Origin: CAUYXJ01 sp963577065
Lineage (GTDB): Bacteria > Chloroflexota > Dehalococcoidia > Tepidiformales > Tepidiformaceae
Direction: 5' to 3'
DNA length: 46,901 nucleotides
Assembly: GCA_963577065.1 (NCBI GenBank)
Contig: CAUYXJ010000008.1
Location: forward strand, 1-46,901
This document shows, one piece after another, positions 38,432-46,516 of the stretch (positions are counted from its first letter, which is position 1; the number at the start of each line of letters is the position of its first letter). A model generated the notes under the pieces. That model had not been told where the DNA came from and did not search any database. It saw only the letters and a program-made list of their open reading frames with translations. A program made the position numbers and the translations under genes.

Positions 38432-39559
38432 CTAGCGGTGCCCGGCGGCGATGCCGGTCGGCCTCCGTGCCCACTCCTCCCAGATCGTCCAGGCGAGCTT
38501 GTTCGAACCGTCGCTCGCTCGCAGGCCGACATCGGCGAGGATGGCGGCGTCTCCCTGCCTGGCATAGACGAGGTCGAACGCCGCGACCCACACCGTGAGG
38601 CTGAAGCCGTTCGCTTCAGCGTCGGCTAAGAGCCGCGCGAGAAACGCCTCCTGGTCCCGCTCGGTGCCGACCGTCGCTTGGCCCGCGACGGGCGCGGATG
38701 AGTACCCCGCCTCCGCCACCACGATCTCCCCGGCGAAGCGCTGGCGAAGCTGACTGTAGTAGTCGATGCGGATGTCGCCCGCCGCCCGGATTCCGGACAG
38801 ATAGGGGTAGGTGGAGATGGCGAGCACATCCATCCGCCCGGCGAAGGCGTCGAGCACCTCCCACTGCGGCAGATGGGCGCGGTCGAGGGTCCCTTCCAGA
38901 TCCTCGAGCTGGAAGGTGGGGAACACCTTGGTGGTGGGGCTCGTGGCCTTCACGATGTCGTAGAGCTGCGCATAGGCGTCGAGGAACCCCTCGAACTGCT
39001 CGGGCGAGCGGTCCCTGAGCATGTTGATCTCGATGCCGACGGCAAGGTATTCAGGCTCGTAGTTGGTGGCGATGTACACCGCGTACGCAACCAACGCCTG
39101 CTGCACGTCCTCGTTGAGGAACCCCTCGCGTGGGTCGATCGAGGGCGGCAGTTCAGCGATCCGGGACCGTTGGACGGACCCATCTGTCGGGTCGATGGCG
39201 AAGAGCAGACTGAGGCCGTACTGGCGCCGGAGGGCGGTCTCGAGCCGAGTCAGCTCCTGCGTCGCCACCGAGATGTTGCCGCCGGGCAGGAACTCCGCCC
39301 AGGGAGGGACTCGCGAGATCCGCACGACCTCGGCGTACTGGCCCGCGTTCGCAAAGGTGCGGAGGTAGGACTCCTGCGTTTGTTCTGGAGGAAGGGCACC
39401 GAAGCCGAGCAGAACCTGCCGGGGTTCGCCCTGCGGATCGGACCGCACCACGGTAGGGCCCGGCAGCTCGTTGACGGCACCGCCATTTTCTTCGCGGCAG
39501 GCGGCCAAGAGCACCACTGCTACAATCATCGTGGCGGGGATCACGCGTAGGTAGGACAT
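38432..39559 (-). CDS. Glycoside-hydrolase-like lipoprotein
   Basis: This 375-residue lipoprotein has a signal peptide ending VVLLAAC (Cys near residue 21). The mature part reads like a TIM-barrel glycosidase: VLLGFGALPPEQTQ early, AVGIEINMLRDR with Glu at the end of a predicted strand 4, VLAISTYPYLSG, and IVVAEAGYSSAP with a second Glu at strand 7, the usual acid/base and nucleophile positions of clan GH-A enzymes. The particular family is not identified. The ATG (39559-39557) shares bases with the divergent penicillin-binding protein ATG, which hints at a shared role in the cell envelope. The 3' end faces the tandem repeat. Confidence 0.75.
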   Translation of the reverse strand: MSYLRVIPATMIVAVVLLAACREENGGAVNELPGPTVVRSDPQGEPRQVLLGFGALPPEQTQESYLRTFANAGQYAEVVRISRVPPWAEFLPGGNISVATQELTRLETALRRQYGLSLLFAIDPTDGSVQRSRIAELPPSIDPREGFLNEDVQQALVAYAVYIATNYEPEYLAVGIEINMLRDRSPEQFEGFLDAYAQLYDIVKATSPTTKVFPTFQLEDLEGTLDRAHLPQWEVLDAFAGRMDVLAISTYPYLSGIRAAGDIRIDYYSQLRQRFAGEIVVAEAGYSSAPVAGQATVGTERDQEAFLARLLADAEANGFSLTVWVAAFDLVYARQGDAAILADVGLRASDGSNKLAWTIWEEWARRPTGIAAGHR

Positions 39560-41624
39560 GACCCTACGGGCGTTCCTTCTGGCGTCGGTGGTGATCGGCA
39601 TTGCCGTGGGCGGCACGATCGCCGGTGTACGCGCATTTGTGGGCGATGCGGCCGCTCCAGTAGCGGTCGTGCCCGAGGCCACGCCCGTCCCTACGCCGCT
39701 CCCTCCCGCCGAAGCGCCGCGAGCAGTGGCCGAGCGCTTTGCCGCGGCCTGGGAGCGTGACGACCTCGCCGCGATGTACGACCTGCTCGCGCCACCGGCG
39801 CGGCGCGTCTACCCGTTTGCCGTCTTTTCGGGGGTCTACGCCAACTTCAGTCAGGAGACGGCCGTCGAGCGACTCGAGGTCCGGGTTGGCGATGTCGATG
39901 CCCAGCGCGCCACCCTCCGGGTCCGCCTCGAAACAGCGTATTTCGGGGATCTCGAATACACCACCGTGATTCACATCGCCCCCTCCGAAGAGGGCTTACC
40001 GCGGCTGAACTGGACGCGCGTGGCGGTTCACCCGGCCTTAGGCGAGGGCGCTGAGTTCCGCGGCGAGCTGCGCCGCCCGCGACGGGGCAGTATCTACGAC
40101 CGCGACGGGGAGCCACTCGCGCTCACGAGCGATATCCGGATCGTCGGCCTCGACCGCAGCCTCGTCCTCAACCAGGCGACCGTCAGCGACGCGCTCGTCG
40201 CCTTCGGCTTCGAACGCGGGGAGGTGGCGGCCGCTTTCGCCAGCCCCCTCGGCCCGCGCCAGCGCGTGCCCATCGGCGTCGTGCCGGATTCGCGCATCGA
40301 GGAGGGGGCCAGCCTCGCCGCCTCGACCCCCGGCGTCCTCCTCTGGTTCGAGGCGCGGCGAACGCACCCCCTCGGGCCTGCTGCCGCCCACGTTGTCGGG
40401 TACACGCGCGAATACACCGCCGAGGAGCTCGTGCTCCGTGCCGGGACTGGCCGCCTTCCCGGGGACCGCCTCGGCGCGGTCGGGATCGAGGCGGCTATGG
40501 ACGGGGTTCTCGCGGGTCAGATCGGCGCCCGCCTCGAGATCGTTGGTGGGGCGGAGCCGGTCGTGCTCTACGAACGCGAGTTCGTCCCCGGCGCCGATGT
40601 GCACACCACACTCGATGCGGAGGTCCTTCGTGCTTCACATGCGGGCCTAGCCGGTCAGCGCGGCGCCGCCGTCGTACTGGACCCGCGGACGAACGCGATC
40701 CTCGCGCTGAACAGCTCCCCCTCGTACGACCCCGATGCGTTCGAGCGCGGCGATGGGTCCGCCCTGGCCGCGATTATCGCGGACGAGGGCCAGCCCCTCG
40801 CCAACCGTGCCACGCATGGGCTCTACTCCGCCGGCTCGACGTTCAAGCTGGTCACGGGCGCCGCCGGTCTCGCCTCCGGCAACTACGCGACCACGGACCG
40901 GATCTTCTGTGGCGCGATCTGGTACGGAGTCGATCCACCCCGCCGGAACTGGGAGGGCGTGCGCGGCCTCCTCACGATCGCTGAGGGTCTGCAGCGCTCC
41001 TGCAACACCGTCTTCTACGAAGTCGCGCTGACGCTCTACAACACTACGGACGGCGCCCTCTCAGACATGGCCCGAGCCTTTGGCTACGGGGCGGAGACCG
41101 GCGTCGTAGGCATCTTCGAGGAGCCGGGGCTCGTCCCCGACGCCGCCTGGAAGGTCGACGCCCGGGGCGAGCCCTGGTATCCCGGCGACGCCGTGAACCT
41201 GGGCATCGGCCAGGGCGATCTGCTCATCACGCCGCTGCAGCTGGCCAACGCCTACGCCGCGATCACCGTCGCTACCCTTCGTGCGCCGACGATCCTCGCC
41301 AGCGCCGAAGCCACAGAGCGGGGCGCGCTGCCGCTCACCGATGACCAGGTGGCGCACCTCCGTCACGGTCTCGAACTCGTGGCCGACTTCGGCGGGACCG
41401 CCGCCTGGGCCTTCGCGAATCAGGGCTACCGCGACTTCGCCGGCAAGTCGGGAACGGCCGAAGACACGAACGACCAGGAACACGTGCTCTTTGTCGCCTA
41501 CTCACCAAAGGCGGCGCCTGGCGCCCTCGCCGCCGTCGTCTTCGACGACGGCCCCTCGGGCCGCCTGCTCGCCGCCCCACTCGCCCGCGATCTCGTGCTG
41601 GCCGCGCTCAGCGCTCCCAGCTGA
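39558..41624 (+). CDS. Class B penicillin-binding protein (transpeptidase) with NTF2-like N-domain
   Basis: This 688-residue protein has one N-terminal transmembrane helix (about residues 4-27). An NTF2-like MecA_N domain follows (VAERFAAAWERDDLAAMYDLLAP, about residues 55-160), then a dimerisation region beginning RRGSIYDRDGEPLA. The transpeptidase domain has SAGSTFKLVTG (STFK, nucleophile Ser), SCNTVFYE (SxN) and GKSGTAED (KSG). It cross-links peptidoglycan outside the membrane, so the organism makes murein. A TACAAT box at 39521-39526 and GGTAGGA before the ATG support the start. It overlaps the convergent lipoprotein gene by 17 bp at its end. No rodA/ftsW partner is adjacent. Confidence 0.93.
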   Translation: MTLRAFLLASVVIGIAVGGTIAGVRAFVGDAAAPVAVVPEATPVPTPLPPAEAPRAVAERFAAAWERDDLAAMYDLLAPPARRVYPFAVFSGVYANFSQETAVERLEVRVGDVDAQRATLRVRLETAYFGDLEYTTVIHIAPSEEGLPRLNWTRVAVHPALGEGAEFRGELRRPRRGSIYDRDGEPLALTSDIRIVGLDRSLVLNQATVSDALVAFGFERGEVAAAFASPLGPRQRVPIGVVPDSRIEEGASLAASTPGVLLWFEARRTHPLGPAAAHVVGYTREYTAEELVLRAGTGRLPGDRLGAVGIEAAMDGVLAGQIGARLEIVGGAEPVVLYEREFVPGADVHTTLDAEVLRASHAGLAGQRGAAVVLDPRTNAILALNSSPSYDPDAFERGDGSALAAIIADEGQPLANRATHGLYSAGSTFKLVTGAAGLASGNYATTDRIFCGAIWYGVDPPRRNWEGVRGLLTIAEGLQRSCNTVFYEVALTLYNTTDGALSDMARAFGYGAETGVVGIFEEPGLVPDAAWKVDARGEPWYPGDAVNLGIGQGDLLITPLQLANAYAAITVATLRAPTILASAEATERGALPLTDDQVAHLRHGLELVADFGGTAAWAFANQGYRDFAGKSGTAEDTNDQEHVLFVAYSPKAAPGALAAVVFDDGPSGRLLAAPLARDLVLAALSAPS

Positions 41625-42336
41625 CGAAGCGCACGGTCGCGCCCCCGCCCCCAGCGCGAGCGACCTCGTAGCCGCTGAGCGCGTTCAGGTCCGGCTGCAG
41701 GACCTCCCCGCCCACGATCAGCCGGCACTGGTCTTCGTCAGACTCGCGGCAGTCCTCCGGGACGGGCCCTATTGCGACCGCCACGATCGCGGGCTCCGGG
41801 CGCGCTTCGACCACGAACCAGAAGACCGCGCGCGTCCGCCCGAGGTCCCGCGCGGTGAGCGCCACTCCGCGCGCGGCGGCGCAGGTACCGCCACCGCCGG
41901 CCGCACAGCCGACCGTCGTCAGCTTGAGCGTGCCGTTCCCGTAGCGATCGATCGCCTTGGGGTGGCCGATGTCGCCCCAGCCCTCGAGCAGCTCGTGGTA
42001 TTCGGCCGCGTCGAGGGCGCCGTCCTCCGCCCCCAGCCGCAAGATCGGGTACCCATCGCGGACCTCACCCGCGGCCGCGCCTGCGCAGACCAGGCTCAGC
42101 TCCGGCGTCCGTTCACGCGGTCCGGGGCACTCGTATGCGGTCGTCTCGCTAAGCGCGACGATCGCCTCGGCGTCGCCGCCTTCGAGGGCGGCCTCGATCG
42201 TGAGCGCGAAGTCGCAGTGCGCCTCATCCGCGATCGGGCACGGCGGCCGCGATTCGCCCCCGCAAGCGGCGGTTAGCAGCGCGAGCGAAACGAGCCCGAG
42301 GGCGACGCTGGCGGCCAGAACCCTGCGACTGCGCGT
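41608..42336 (-). CDS. Lipoprotein of unknown function, apparent ACG start
   Basis: The frame encodes a classic lipoprotein: RSRRVLAASVALGLVSLALL-TAAC then GGESRPP, followed by about 220 residues with several Cys (CPIADEAHCDF, YECPG, LVCAG, GCAAGGGGTC, EDCRESDEDQCR). That suggests disulfides in an extracytoplasmic domain. There is no ATG, GTG or TTG before a TTG at 42042, deep inside the mature protein. A GATACT -10 box (42348-42343) ends exactly 6 nt before an in-frame ACG at 42336, directly before RSRRV. By the leaderless spacing seen elsewhere in the window, this ACG is where the start codon should be. Either ACG is used, or an ATG has mutated. The function is unknown. Confidence 0.6.
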   Translation of the reverse strand, partial: TRSRRVLAASVALGLVSLALLTAACGGESRPPCPIADEAHCDFALTIEAALEGGDAEAIVALSETTAYECPGPRERTPELSLVCAGAAAGEVRDGYPILRLGAEDGALDAAEYHELLEGWGDIGHPKAIDRYGNGTLKLTTVGCAAGGGGTCAAARGVALTARDLGRTRAVFWFVVEARPEPAIVAVAIGPVPEDCRESDEDQCRLIVGGEVLQPDLNALSGYEVARAGGGGATVRFVSWER

Positions 42337-42506
42337 TGCGGCAGTATCGCGAGCGAAGGGCGCGACGCGCCACCGAGTCGGCGAGCCGTGCGCACCGTCG
42401 CTCCTTCTCCTCGTGACGGGGGTTCGTGCGACTCACAAGCGGCACGCCGTTGCCGTGCCCGGTAGGCGCCTCTAGGCTCCGCTCACGATCGCCGAGGAGG
42501 TCCCCG

Positions 42507-42845
42507 ATGCCCTTCATGCTCGTGAGACTGCAGTGCAAGTACGGCAAGGTGCAGGAGTTCCAGGAGATCATGTCGTACCTGGTGCCCGTGCTCGAGGGCA
42601 AGGGCTGGCGCCTGCATGGCGCCTATCAGTGCAACATCGGCCGCCTGAACAAGTGCTACGACCTCTGGGAGATGCCCGACGCGAACCATGTCAGCTCGGT
42701 CCTCGCCCTCGCTGCCGCGGAGCCCGAATTCCAGCAGTGGGCGCAGGGCCTCGCCGACTGCCTCGAGGAAGAGGAGCTCGAGCTCATGAGCGAGCTGCCG
42801 TACTCCGTCGCGGCGCGCGAGCGGCAGGCAGCGGGCGGGGGTTAG
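42507..42845 (+). CDS. NIPSNAP-like dimeric alpha/beta-barrel protein
   Basis: This 112-residue protein begins MPFMLVRLQCKYGKVQEFQE and continues with VPVLEGKGWRLHGAYQCNIGRLNKCYDLWEMPDANH. That is the strand-helix-strand pattern of the dimeric alpha/beta-barrel (NIPSNAP/EthD) superfamily, with the YDLWEMPD strand typical of NIPSNAP. The ATG at 42507 has GAGGAGG 6 nt upstream. No catalytic residues can be assigned. It overlaps the convergent dCTP deaminase gene by 4 bp. Confidence 0.7.
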   Translation: MPFMLVRLQCKYGKVQEFQEIMSYLVPVLEGKGWRLHGAYQCNIGRLNKCYDLWEMPDANHVSSVLALAAAEPEFQQWAQGLADCLEEEELELMSELPYSVAARERQAAGGG

Positions 42846-44032
42846 CCAAAGAGGAAGGGCATCTGCCGCCCGCGAAAGGGGCGAAAGTACTTGCTCAGCA
42901 TGCGCGGCTGGCCGTGGTAGTGCGAGCCGACCTGCGCCCCGTAGAGCACCTCAGGCGGCTCGGCCATCGGCTCGAAGGAGAACTTACTCACCTTCTGCCC
43001 GTCCTCGATCATGAAAGGCACGTCGTGCGCCCGCACTTCGAGCACGGCCGCGGCGCCGGGCGGGCCTTCGTGCTCGAACTGCCCGAAACCGGGGTCGAAA
43101 AACCCGGCGTAGTGCGTGCGCAGCTCCCCGCTCGTGGGGTCGTACGCGACCATCTCCGCGGCGAGATCGGACGGGATGCGCACGCGTTCCTTCGAGCGCA
43201 GCAGATAAAACTGCTCGCGGCCCAGGACCAGCCGCCCCCGCTCGCGCCAGATCGGCTCCCAGAACTCGTCCGGGTTGTTCTCGAAATGGCTCAGATCGAG
43301 GAGGCCGCTCTCGCGCCGGGCTTTGTACCCGACCACCGTCGCGGGGTCGCTTTCGTCGTCCTCGCCCGCAGTCGTTGCTTCGAGGTCGACGCTGAGGAAC
43401 ACGCCACCGTCGCGGTCGAGCTCCGCGCCGGAGACGGCCGCTCCGTCCCGATAGAGGAGCGGCGCCCCCTCGTGTGTGCGCCGGGCGAGGTCTGGCTCGA
43501 GCGCCGTCCCGCCCGCGGCCAAGCGGATCTGGTTCAGCGTGAGGCCAGCCTTCACCCGCACGGTGAAGGAGCGGCTGAAGACTTCGAGGTAGAGCTTGCC
43601 GGAGTAGCCGTCGGCGACCTCGTCGAAACGGTGGCTGCGGTCGCTGATGACGCGGGTGAAGATGTCGAGCCGTCCGGTCGAGCTCTTGGGGTTGGCGCGC
43701 GCCCGCACGCCTGGGGGGAGGCGCAGTTCCTCCACCAGCGGGATCAGGTAGGGCCGGTCGATTTCGAGCACCGCCCCGCGGCCGCCGAGGCTGATCTCCC
43801 CAAGCGAATACTCCTGCAGCTTCGCCTCGACGGGCTCGTCGCCCGGAAGGAAGCTGCAGCGGAGGCGGTGCGCCACGCGGCCGAGGCGCAGATCCACGCT
43901 CGCGGGCTGGAAGCTGGCGTCGGGAACGCCGCCCCCGTCGGGGTCGTGAATCGCCCCGTGCGCCGCGGCCAAGCGGAGGCGCTGAATGGGCAGAACGCCG
44001 GGGCGGTCGGGGAGGAAGTCGTGGTCGCTCAC
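42842..44032 (-). CDS. 2'-deoxycytidine 5'-triphosphate deaminase (DCD)
   Basis: This 396-residue protein is of the long DCD type, with two dUTPase-like folds in tandem. The N-terminal half has FLPDRPGVLPIQRL, FQPASVDLRLGRVA and RARANPKSSTGRLDIFTRVI, the dCTP deaminase active-site block with its Ser/Arg. The C-terminal half has THYAGFFDPGFGQFE and VSKFSFEPMAEPPEVLYG. The enzyme converts dCTP to dUTP, feeding dTMP synthesis. I place the start at GTG 44032 (MSDHDFLPDRPG) where homology begins; the frame stays open to a TTG at 44089. It is convergent with the NIPSNAP-like gene. Confidence 0.88.
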   Translation of the reverse strand: MSDHDFLPDRPGVLPIQRLRLAAAHGAIHDPDGGGVPDASFQPASVDLRLGRVAHRLRCSFLPGDEPVEAKLQEYSLGEISLGGRGAVLEIDRPYLIPLVEELRLPPGVRARANPKSSTGRLDIFTRVISDRSHRFDEVADGYSGKLYLEVFSRSFTVRVKAGLTLNQIRLAAGGTALEPDLARRTHEGAPLLYRDGAAVSGAELDRDGGVFLSVDLEATTAGEDDESDPATVVGYKARRESGLLDLSHFENNPDEFWEPIWRERGRLVLGREQFYLLRSKERVRIPSDLAAEMVAYDPTSGELRTHYAGFFDPGFGQFEHEGPPGAAAVLEVRAHDVPFMIEDGQKVSKFSFEPMAEPPEVLYGAQVGSHYHGQPRMLSKYFRPFRGRQMPFLFG

Positions 44033-44249
44033 GTGTGCTCGCTGCCGGCCTGGGGCGCCGAGTCTGGCACGGCCCTGCCCCCAGGACAAACTGCTGTCAC
44101 TGCCCCGCTGCCGAAAGCTGCGGTTAACGCCAAGCGCACTGCTTCGTCACGCCGCCGTCACCTCCCGCGGCGGCCCCGCCATTCGCTTGATGACTGGACC
44201 ACGAGGCCCCGCTCGGCACCGGGTCCGGAAACACGAGAAGGAGAACACC

Positions 44250-45374
44250 ATGAGAGGCTTTGATAGGAACCGGCTGCTCGCCATCAGCGCCACAGGCGTG
44301 CTGGCGGCCGGCGCCCTTGGTGGGGCGAGCCTCGTTGCCGCGCAGTCCGGTGGGGACGGCGCAGACGAGAGCAACGCGACCGAAGAGGGCCAGCGCCCGC
44401 ACAAGCGTGCGAGCGGCGGCGCCCTCGCGACAATCTTCGATGTATCCGGGCTCGATGCCTCCGTCTTCAGCGACGGCTTCGCCGAGGGCCTGACCGTGAA
44501 CGAGATCCTCGCCCAGAACGGGTTCCAGCGCGAGCCCTTCTTCCAGATGTTCGACGCCTTCCAGCAGGCCGGCGGCCTCGACTCGGCCGTCATTCAGGCG
44601 AGCGCACTCGCCGCCCTGAGCGACAAGCTCGACGAGAAGGTCGCCGCGGGCGACATCGACGCAGAGCGCGCCGGCGCGATCCTCGCGAAGGCTCAGGAGA
44701 TGCTGCCCCAGCTCATGGACAGCACGCCGCCCGAGCCCGGGCAGCACAAGCACCGGGGGGCGCAACGCCTCGGCGCAGCGCTCGGCACTGCCGCCGCTAC
44801 GATTGGCGTCGAGACCTCCGACCTCGTCCAGGCGATGCGCGCTGGCGAGACTGTGGGTAGCTACGCGAGCTCACAGGGCGTGGACGCGCAAACCGTCGTC
44901 GACGCGCTCGTGGCGCAGGGCACGGCCCGCATCGACGAGGCCGTTAGCAACGGGCTCGACCCCGACCGTGCCGTAGAGATGCAGTCTCAGCTCGCCGATC
45001 GTGCGGCCCAGTTCGTAAACGAAGGCCCGCCCGAAGGCACCGGCGATCGCATCCGCGCGCACATGAAGCACCAGCGCGTGGGCGCCGGCCTCGACGCCGT
45101 CGCCGATGCCATTGGCATCACCGTGGACGACCTCAAGGGCGACCTCGGTGAGGGCAGCACCATCGCCGATGTCGCGAGTGCGAACGGCGTCGATCCGCAG
45201 CTCGTCATCGACACGCTCGTCGCGGCGGCGCACGACCGCATCGATCTTGCCGTCGTCGACGGCAAGAAGACGCCCGAGGAAGCGGCCGATCTGAAAGTCA
45301 CCGTGGCCGAGCGCATCGCCACGCTGGTGAACGAAGGCCGCCCCGCCGAAGCCCCGCAGCCGGGAGCCGTCTAG
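44250..45374 (+). CDS. Secreted helical repeat protein (hypothetical)
   Basis: This 374-residue exported protein has a signal peptide of about 30 residues (LLAISATGVLAAGALGGASL then VAAQS), followed by an acidic linker. The mature part is helical, with two related C-terminal modules of about 90 residues. The first begins IGVETSDLVQAMRAGETV and the second IGITVDDLKGDLGEGSTI. Each continues with a (S/A)QGVD or ANGVD turn, VVDALVAQGTARID-like helix and ends VNEG(P/R)P. Such modules recur in secreted proteins of high-GC bacteria with no known function. The start has GAAGGAG 6-7 nt upstream. A strong hairpin terminator follows. Confidence 0.82.
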   Translation: MRGFDRNRLLAISATGVLAAGALGGASLVAAQSGGDGADESNATEEGQRPHKRASGGALATIFDVSGLDASVFSDGFAEGLTVNEILAQNGFQREPFFQMFDAFQQAGGLDSAVIQASALAALSDKLDEKVAAGDIDAERAGAILAKAQEMLPQLMDSTPPEPGQHKHRGAQRLGAALGTAAATIGVETSDLVQAMRAGETVGSYASSQGVDAQTVVDALVAQGTARIDEAVSNGLDPDRAVEMQSQLADRAAQFVNEGPPEGTGDRIRAHMKHQRVGAGLDAVADAIGITVDDLKGDLGEGSTIADVASANGVDPQLVIDTLVAAAHDRIDLAVVDGKKTPEEAADLKVTVAERIATLVNEGRPAEAPQPGAV

Positions 45375-45416
45375 ATTCCCTCCCGCTAACCGCTCGCGGT
45401 TGCGGTCAAATCGCGC

Positions 45417-45445
45417 AACGCCCCGGCGATAGTCGCCGGGGCGTT
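45417..45445 (+). terminator. Strong hairpin after the secreted protein gene
   Basis: AACGCCCCGGCGA (45417-45429) pairs perfectly with TCGCCGGGGCGTT (45433-45445) around a TAG loop, giving a 13-bp stem. There is no real T tract, as often in G+C-rich genomes. It lies 43 bp after the stop and before dapA. Confidence 0.7.
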
Positions 45446-45519
45446 CGCGTGTGCTGGGGACCCGTAGGCGGCGCCCGTTGGTCCGCGCTAAACTGGTCGT
45501 CCACTTTCGGGAGCGCTTT

Positions 45520-46413
45520 ATGTCTGAGCTGGGCCGCCTGATGACCGCGATGGTCACCCCCTATACCGCCGAGGGCGAGGTCGACTACGGCCACGCCCGT
45601 CGCCTGGCCGCCTCCCTCGTCCGCGCCGGGAACCACGGCGTCGTGGTCACGGGAACGACGGGCGAGGCGCCTCTGCTCAGCGACGACGAGAAGGCGCGCC
45701 TCTGGGAGGAGACGAAGCAGGAGGTCGGGTCGGGCGGCACCGTGGTCGCGGGCGCGGGGACGAACGACACGCGCCACTCGACCGTCCTCGCCAAGCGCGC
45801 CGAAGGCGCAGGCGTAGACGCGATCCTCGCCGTCGCGCCCTATTACCTGCGCCCGCCCCAGGCAGGAATCGTCGAGCATTTCCGTCGCATCGCGGAGAGC
45901 ACGAGCCTACCCGTGATCGTCTACAACGTGCCCAGCCGCGTCGGCACCAACATGACCGTCGACACGCTTCTGCAGCTCGCCGAGATCCCGAACATCGTGG
46001 GGAACAAAGAAGCGAATGGCGACCTCCATGCGGCCGCTCAGGTGATGGAGGCGGCCCCCGACTTCCGCATCTGGAGCGGGAATGACAACGACAACTTCCA
46101 CCTCTGGTGCCTCGGCGCCTACGGCGCGATCAGCGTCACGGCCCACATTGTCGCCGGGCAGCAGCGGGCGATGCTCGAGCACGTTCGCGAAGGCAGCATC
46201 GCCGCGGCGGCGGCGATCCACCGGCCGCTCGTGCGCCTCACGAACGCCTGCTTCCTCAACGGCAGCCCGAGCACGATCCGCTACATCCTGCGTCAGCTCG
46301 GTGCCGAGATCGGCGCGCCGCGCCTGCCCGTCATCGAGCCGGACGATGAGACGGGCGCGAAGGTCATGGCTGAGGTCAAGCAGCACCAACTCGACGTGCT
46401 CCCGGTCGCCTGA
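45520..46413 (+). CDS. dapA: 4-hydroxy-tetrahydrodipicolinate synthase family protein
   Basis: This 297-residue TIM-barrel lyase condenses pyruvate with aspartate semialdehyde in lysine/diaminopimelate synthesis. Active-site markers are VVTGTTGEAPLLSDDEK (Thr pair near residue 45), the Tyr in VIVYNVPSRVGTNM near residue 134, and the Schiff-base Lys in VGNKEANGDL near residue 164. ATG 45520 is chosen, with GGGAGCG upstream and a TAAACT -10 candidate at 45489-45494. Relatives of the same family act on other aldehydes, but the full motif set favours DapA. No other lysine genes are in the window. Confidence 0.9.
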   Translation: MSELGRLMTAMVTPYTAEGEVDYGHARRLAASLVRAGNHGVVVTGTTGEAPLLSDDEKARLWEETKQEVGSGGTVVAGAGTNDTRHSTVLAKRAEGAGVDAILAVAPYYLRPPQAGIVEHFRRIAESTSLPVIVYNVPSRVGTNMTVDTLLQLAEIPNIVGNKEANGDLHAAAQVMEAAPDFRIWSGNDNDNFHLWCLGAYGAISVTAHIVAGQQRAMLEHVREGSIAAAAAIHRPLVRLTNACFLNGSPSTIRYILRQLGAEIGAPRLPVIEPDDETGAKVMAEVKQHQLDVLPVA

Positions 46414-46467
46414 TCGGCCGACGCGCACTCCGGCGTTCGGCCCGCAGAGGCCCGTACCGAGCTGGGT

Positions 46468-46496
46468 TTGTTCGCCCTTGGGGGAGGTGGTACCTT
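46468..46496 (+). promoter_or_regulatory. Promoter of the RodZ-like gene
   Basis: TTGTTC (46468-46473), a 17-bp spacer and TACCTT (46491-46496), 20 nt before the ATG at 46517. GGAG lies within the short leader. Confidence 0.55.
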
Positions 46497-46516
46497 CGAA
46501 CTCCCGGAGTGCGGAA

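Noticed and set aside
44033..44249. A gene or clear promoter between the dCTP deaminase and the secreted protein
   Set aside because: Only shadow frames and no convincing -35/-10 pair were seen; just the GAAGGAG ribosome site at the 3' end of the gap is clear.
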